From the NCBI GenBank assembly GCA_025642075.2, contig JAODUO010000055.1, positions 903,501-967,500 on the forward strand: DNA of 64,000 bases, written 5' to 3'. A program made the position numbers and the translations under genes. The stretch is from Ridgeia piscesae. Taxonomy: Eukaryota > Annelida > Polychaeta > Sabellida > Siboglinidae. Below, piece after piece: positions 59,201 to 64,000 of this stretch (its first letter is position 1; each line of letters begins with the position of its first letter). The notes below the pieces were generated by a model. The model was not told the origin of the DNA. It saw only the letters and a program-made list of their open reading frames with translations, and searched no databases.

Positions 59201-59802
59201 AGCTGTTCACCTCCACCAGCTTTGACACTCAAGCGACAACAAGCTCGTGCGTTGTTGGCTGTTCCAAAACAGTGGCACTGATCATTCACGCAGCTGCTAA
59301 ACTCTCACATATCAAATGATTCACAGTTACCATAAACACACTATTTGTTTTCACGTCTCCTGGGACTTTCTCGACGCTTTGACTTATTTATCGACCGGTT
59401 AACCAAACATGGTTGTTTCCCTCGCGGAGATAGGCTCTCTATATTGATTTTACTGTGAATATGTCTATCTAACAATTACTGGCCCACTTCGCAAAAAAAT
59501 TAATTCTATAGAAAATGTCCAATAGGAAATCATTATATTTAATATTTTACACGATTCAGATTCAACAGGTTGTCTGTAGGCTTACACAGCTACGCATAAG
59601 TTCCAGCGACTATGCTACAGTTTCCTAGTTTTCATTATATCATTCTATATATGTTCTATAGGACATTTCATATATCATTTTCCAGTTTGTCTTGCGTAAT
59701 TTCACAACGCTATATACAATGGGATATTTGTTTCAGAATACCATAGATTACCACAGAAGTATATGAAATTACATAGAAAATGTATAGTTTTCTGTATATT
59801 TT
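55867..59802. other. Non-coding stretch; (TA)n at 56160-56212
   Basis: Unique sequence with a TA microsatellite. Two short related GC-rich strings, ACGGCCCCCGGGACCGTTTT (57347-57366) and CCCCAGGGGCCGTTTTG (57709-57725), both follow AAGACGG, possibly pieces of a dispersed element. Around 58370 is AAGATGGCG, a YY1-like motif. No exon recognised. Confidence 0.4.
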
Positions 59803-60856
59803 ATTAAGGGTACCATCCGGTATTGTTACCATATTTATACAATCCTAGTGTAATCAATCAGCGTGTTATGACTTGAGCCGTTTATTAAGGGTACCAACCT
59901 GTATTGGTACCAGATTTATACAAACCTAGTGTAATGGATCAGAGTGTTATGACTTGAGCCGTTTATTAAGGGTACCAACCTGTATTGGTACCAGATTTAT
60001 ACAAACCTAGTGTAATGGATCAGAGTGTTATGACTTGAGCCGTTTATTAAGGATACCATCCTGTATTGGTACCAGATTTATACAAACCTAGTGTAATCAA
60101 TCAGAGTGTTATGACTTGAGCCGTTTATTAAGGATACCATCCTGTATTGGTACCAGATTTATACAAACCTAGTGTAATCAATCAGAGTGTTATGACTTGA
60201 GCCGTTTATTAAGGATACCATCCTGTATTGGTACCAGATTTATACAAACCTAGTGTAATCAATCAGAGTGTTATGACTTGAGCCGTTTATTAAGGATACC
60301 ATCCTGTATTGGTACCAGATTTATACAAACCTAGTGTAATCAATCAGAGTGTTATGACTTGAGCCGTTTATTAAGGGTACCATCCTGTATTGGTACCAGA
60401 TATATACAAACCTAGTGTAATCAATCAGAGTGTTATGACTTGAGCCGTTTATTAAGGGTACCATCCTGTATTGGTACCACATTTATACAAACCTAGTGTA
60501 ATCAATCAGAGTGTTATGACTTGAGCCGTTTATTAAGGATACCGTCCTGTATTGGTACCAGATTTATACAAACCTAATGTAACCAATCAGAGTGTTATGA
60601 CTTGAGCCGTTTATTAAGGATACCATCCTGTATTGGTACCACATTTATACAAACCTAGTGTAATCAATCAGAGTGTTATGACTTGAGCCGTTTATTAAGG
60701 ATACCATCCTGTATTGGTACCAGATTTATACAAACCTAGTGTAATCAATCAGAGTGTTATGACTTGAGCCGTTTATTAAGGGTACCATCCTGTATTGGTA
60801 CCAGATTTATACAAACCTAGTGTAACCAATCAGAGTGTTATGACTTGAGCCGTTTG
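59803..60856. repeat. 81-bp satellite, about 13 units
   Basis: Unit parts: GAGCCGTTTATTAAGGATAC, CATCCTGTATTGGTACCAGA, TTTATACAAACCTAGTGTAA and TCAATCAGAGTGTTATGACTT. Variation is confined to a few positions (GGTACC versus GATACC; CAATCA versus GGATCA). The first units are the most diverged. Confidence 0.95.
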
Positions 60857-62372
60857 TAGTAATTGTCAATGATTTTAAGTGCCACTCGCAAATACCATTT
60901 ACTAACGAAATTGATATTGGTGGGTTGAGTCGGAGCCTCACCACCAGTCGGTCTGCCTGCTGCTCCGTGATATTGGACAACGAAACCAATTGTTCACCGT
61001 GACGTTCCATATTGATTACCTCACAAGACAACTGCTCTCATCCTGTGATAAGTAAAAAAAGACCTTCCAACTGCAAAACACCAAGGCTGTTCAAAATCGC
61101 CAAATTATAAGAACAAGAACAAGAACAAGATGTTTATTTATAACCCCAAAATAAGTACATGAATTCAATAATCATCAAGTGAAACATAAACAAAACGTCA
61201 TACATCAGTAAGTGAAATGGGGGTCAGTGACTCCTGTTAAGACTGAAAAGTCGCTATCACAGGAACCACTAGTTGTAATTGTATATTTAGTTAACCTCTC
61301 AATATAGTAATTTTTACTTCAATAGTAATATTTTCATCACTACGATTTGTTTTCTCTTAATAGTTTATTCTATCTCTGATGCATGTGTACATGCTTCTCT
61401 GTAGTATAAGTAAGTAGAAATAATTAAGTAACAATAAAAAAATACATATAACAATTCATTGCATCTATCCATATATGTGCATATTAAAATTCTAATGACT
61501 TTGTGTATTAAACTGACATATGTAACAATCAGATATTGTACATACGTTTTGATATTTTTGTAAGAGATACATTTTTAAGTAATACGCAAACCCACGTAAT
61601 ATATATAATATATAAACCTCCAGCTGCATATAGAAACTTTAAAATCTACAAAGGAATCCAATGGACCCATCTTGCGAAAACTAAAAAACAAAAACACTCG
61701 GGGCCTGTTTAATCTCCAGCTTCACATAACCCCCTTCACTTTCCGACGCCCAAGCTATACTTGGTAATGTGATGGGAAGGAGCCGTTGCGAGGCATGTCA
61801 CATCAATTGCACCGCGAACTTGACGTGCAGCTAATGCCACAGTCACGACGTTGACAGCGCCGTGGACGGGGTCGTGCAATTCGCTTCACAACGATAGCAG
61901 CCGCATCACTCAGCAAACATAAATGATGATTATAAATGTAATAAATACTAAATAACAATTACTGAGCACCTGCTACGAAACATTTCACGGGGATTGTTTG
62001 AATCAATAGCATCGAAACAGTTGAATAATTGATGATCGTTCAGCCTTCCGAGGCAGTCGACCGTGGAAGAGATAATCTCACCGAGACGAGTGCACCAGAC
62101 AAAGGCGACATCGACGTCCACAAAAACTCTAAATAAATAAACATTTTTCTGCCTAGTACGCCAGGAGATAGCTGTCAGCAATTATCTAACACTAGCGGTG
62201 TAACCCAGCGATGCTTGGAGAGAAGGCGCAGTCACCCGCGTCAACACGTGTGAAAACTGCACTCCAGAGAAGTCCCACCCACCGCCCTGGATGAGTTCAA
62301 TCTTGTAAAGGGAACACTTCGACATACATAGAAACATACATACATACAAATAAACATACACACATACAAACA

Positions 62373-62375
<3 letters not shown>
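60857..62375. other. Non-coding; probable LINE or SINE 3' end near 61107-61220
   Basis: At 61109-61140 AAGAACAAGAACAAGAACAA is followed by GATGTTTATTTATAA, which on the minus strand resembles a LINE 3' end (poly(A) signal and short terminal repeats). The rest is AT-rich, then CpG-richer from 61730. No gene recognised. Confidence 0.4.
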
Positions 62376-63346
<971 letters not shown>

Positions 63347-63796
63347 TGTGTACGAATCCTTCGCCGTGTCCGTGTTGACATACATAGGCTTGTGGGGATT
63401 AACCAAAACGGACCTGGACCATCTCTAGGCACACAACTGGCGCCATCTACGGCGGATAATCCACTGACCACACCGTATATACAACTATGCCTTGTGCCAC
63501 CGTTCCAGTTACAGTCAGCCAAGTTAACAGACTCTTATATGATACGGGGTCACAAATATAACAGACAAGGAGCTTGTTTAATGACCAACTTCACAACACA
63601 CATTTAAATACAACGCTTACAAACTGCTTGCGGATTGCAAAGATTTCTTTAAGCATAGTTCATCGTTTACTTATAACACGTTTGTTATTACCATAACTTT
63701 CACTTTAGCCAACCGAATCAGGACGGCTTCTTCACAACGACGTGTACTGGACGAACAAATACGGGAACAAACAGCTGTTGTTGACGTCATCCATGA
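63347..63796. other. Unique sequence before the possible exon
   Basis: No exon recognised. Two TGACGTCAT palindromes (CRE-like) lie close together at 63782-63802. Confidence 0.35.
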
Positions 63797-64000
63797 CGTC
63801 ATCCTACCAGTATAACAACCAACGTCACAGAAGATGTATTGGTACAATTGCCGAGAGTCTGTACAAGTACTAAATGTAAAAGGTGTAGAGATGGTTGTAA
63901 GAAATGTGGCGATATGTGCCTTTTTTGTAGTTTCAACTACAGAAACTGTCCCGACTTCCTATGTCCAAATCGTGTGTTCAGCGGCTGGGATTTCTTTATG
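63797..64000 (+). CDS. Possible cysteine-rich coding exon, cut by the window end
   Basis: An open frame runs from just after an in-frame TGA (63794-63796) to the last base, 68 codons. The second half holds nine Cys within about 35 residues: VCTSTKCKRCRDGCKKCGDM, then CLFCSFNYRNCPDFLCPN. AG dinucleotides at 63809-63810 and 63829-63830 could be acceptors. Such dense, regularly spaced Cys suggests a secreted disulfide-rich or zinc-binding module, but I do not recognise the family. The region is short and could be chance. Confidence 0.3.

Overview
The window looks like nuclear DNA of a marine invertebrate, most likely a lophotrochozoan such as a mollusc or brachiopod. The reasons are multi-exon genes with GT-AG introns, CR1/Jockey-like LINE remnants, a tRNA-derived SINE, TA-flanked terminal-inverted-repeat elements, and type II membrane glycosyltransferases with DXD motifs. 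The species assignment is inference. By my reading more than a third of the 64 kb is tandem repeat, and almost all long open frames are by-products of those arrays rather than genes.

Layout. 1-20.9 kb is gene-poor. It holds a 26-bp array at the left edge, 39-, 20-, 28- and 21-bp minisatellites, several pieces of one terminal-inverted-repeat (TIR) family with a complete 982-bp copy at 17084-18065, a fold-back element at 19521-19927 and two LINE fragments. 20.9-30.2 kb holds the best-supported genes: a divergent pair made of a probable first exon of a RYK/Derailed-type Wnt receptor (minus strand) and a complete six-exon CWC15 spliceosome gene (plus strand, 216 aa). All five CWC15 introns carry repeats; in intron 3 the repeat contains copies of the exon 4 splice acceptor. 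30.8-45.1 kb holds a 39-bp array, two minus-strand LINE remnants whose reverse-transcriptase frames have expanded internally into 44-bp and 25-bp minisatellites, and a 4-kb array of 58-bp units. 45.3-55.9 kb is a small glycosyltransferase locus: a truncated pseudogene copy, a 346-aa transferase on the plus strand and a 442-aa transferase on the minus strand, the last two converging on a 3.1-kb array of 37-bp units. 55.9-64 kb is mostly non-coding, with an 81-bp array, a long GT/GTGTGC tract and a possible cysteine-rich exon cut by the window edge.

How the parts relate. CWC15 is a nuclear spliceosome component and RYK a membrane receptor, so their pairing suggests a shared bidirectional promoter rather than a shared pathway. 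The two transferases are predicted Golgi type II enzymes of the DXD (GT32-like) superfamily. The strongest unexpected theme is that minisatellites here begin inside other functional sequences: LINE coding sequence, TIRs of a DNA transposon, a splice junction, and the coding sequence of a glycosyltransferase stem.
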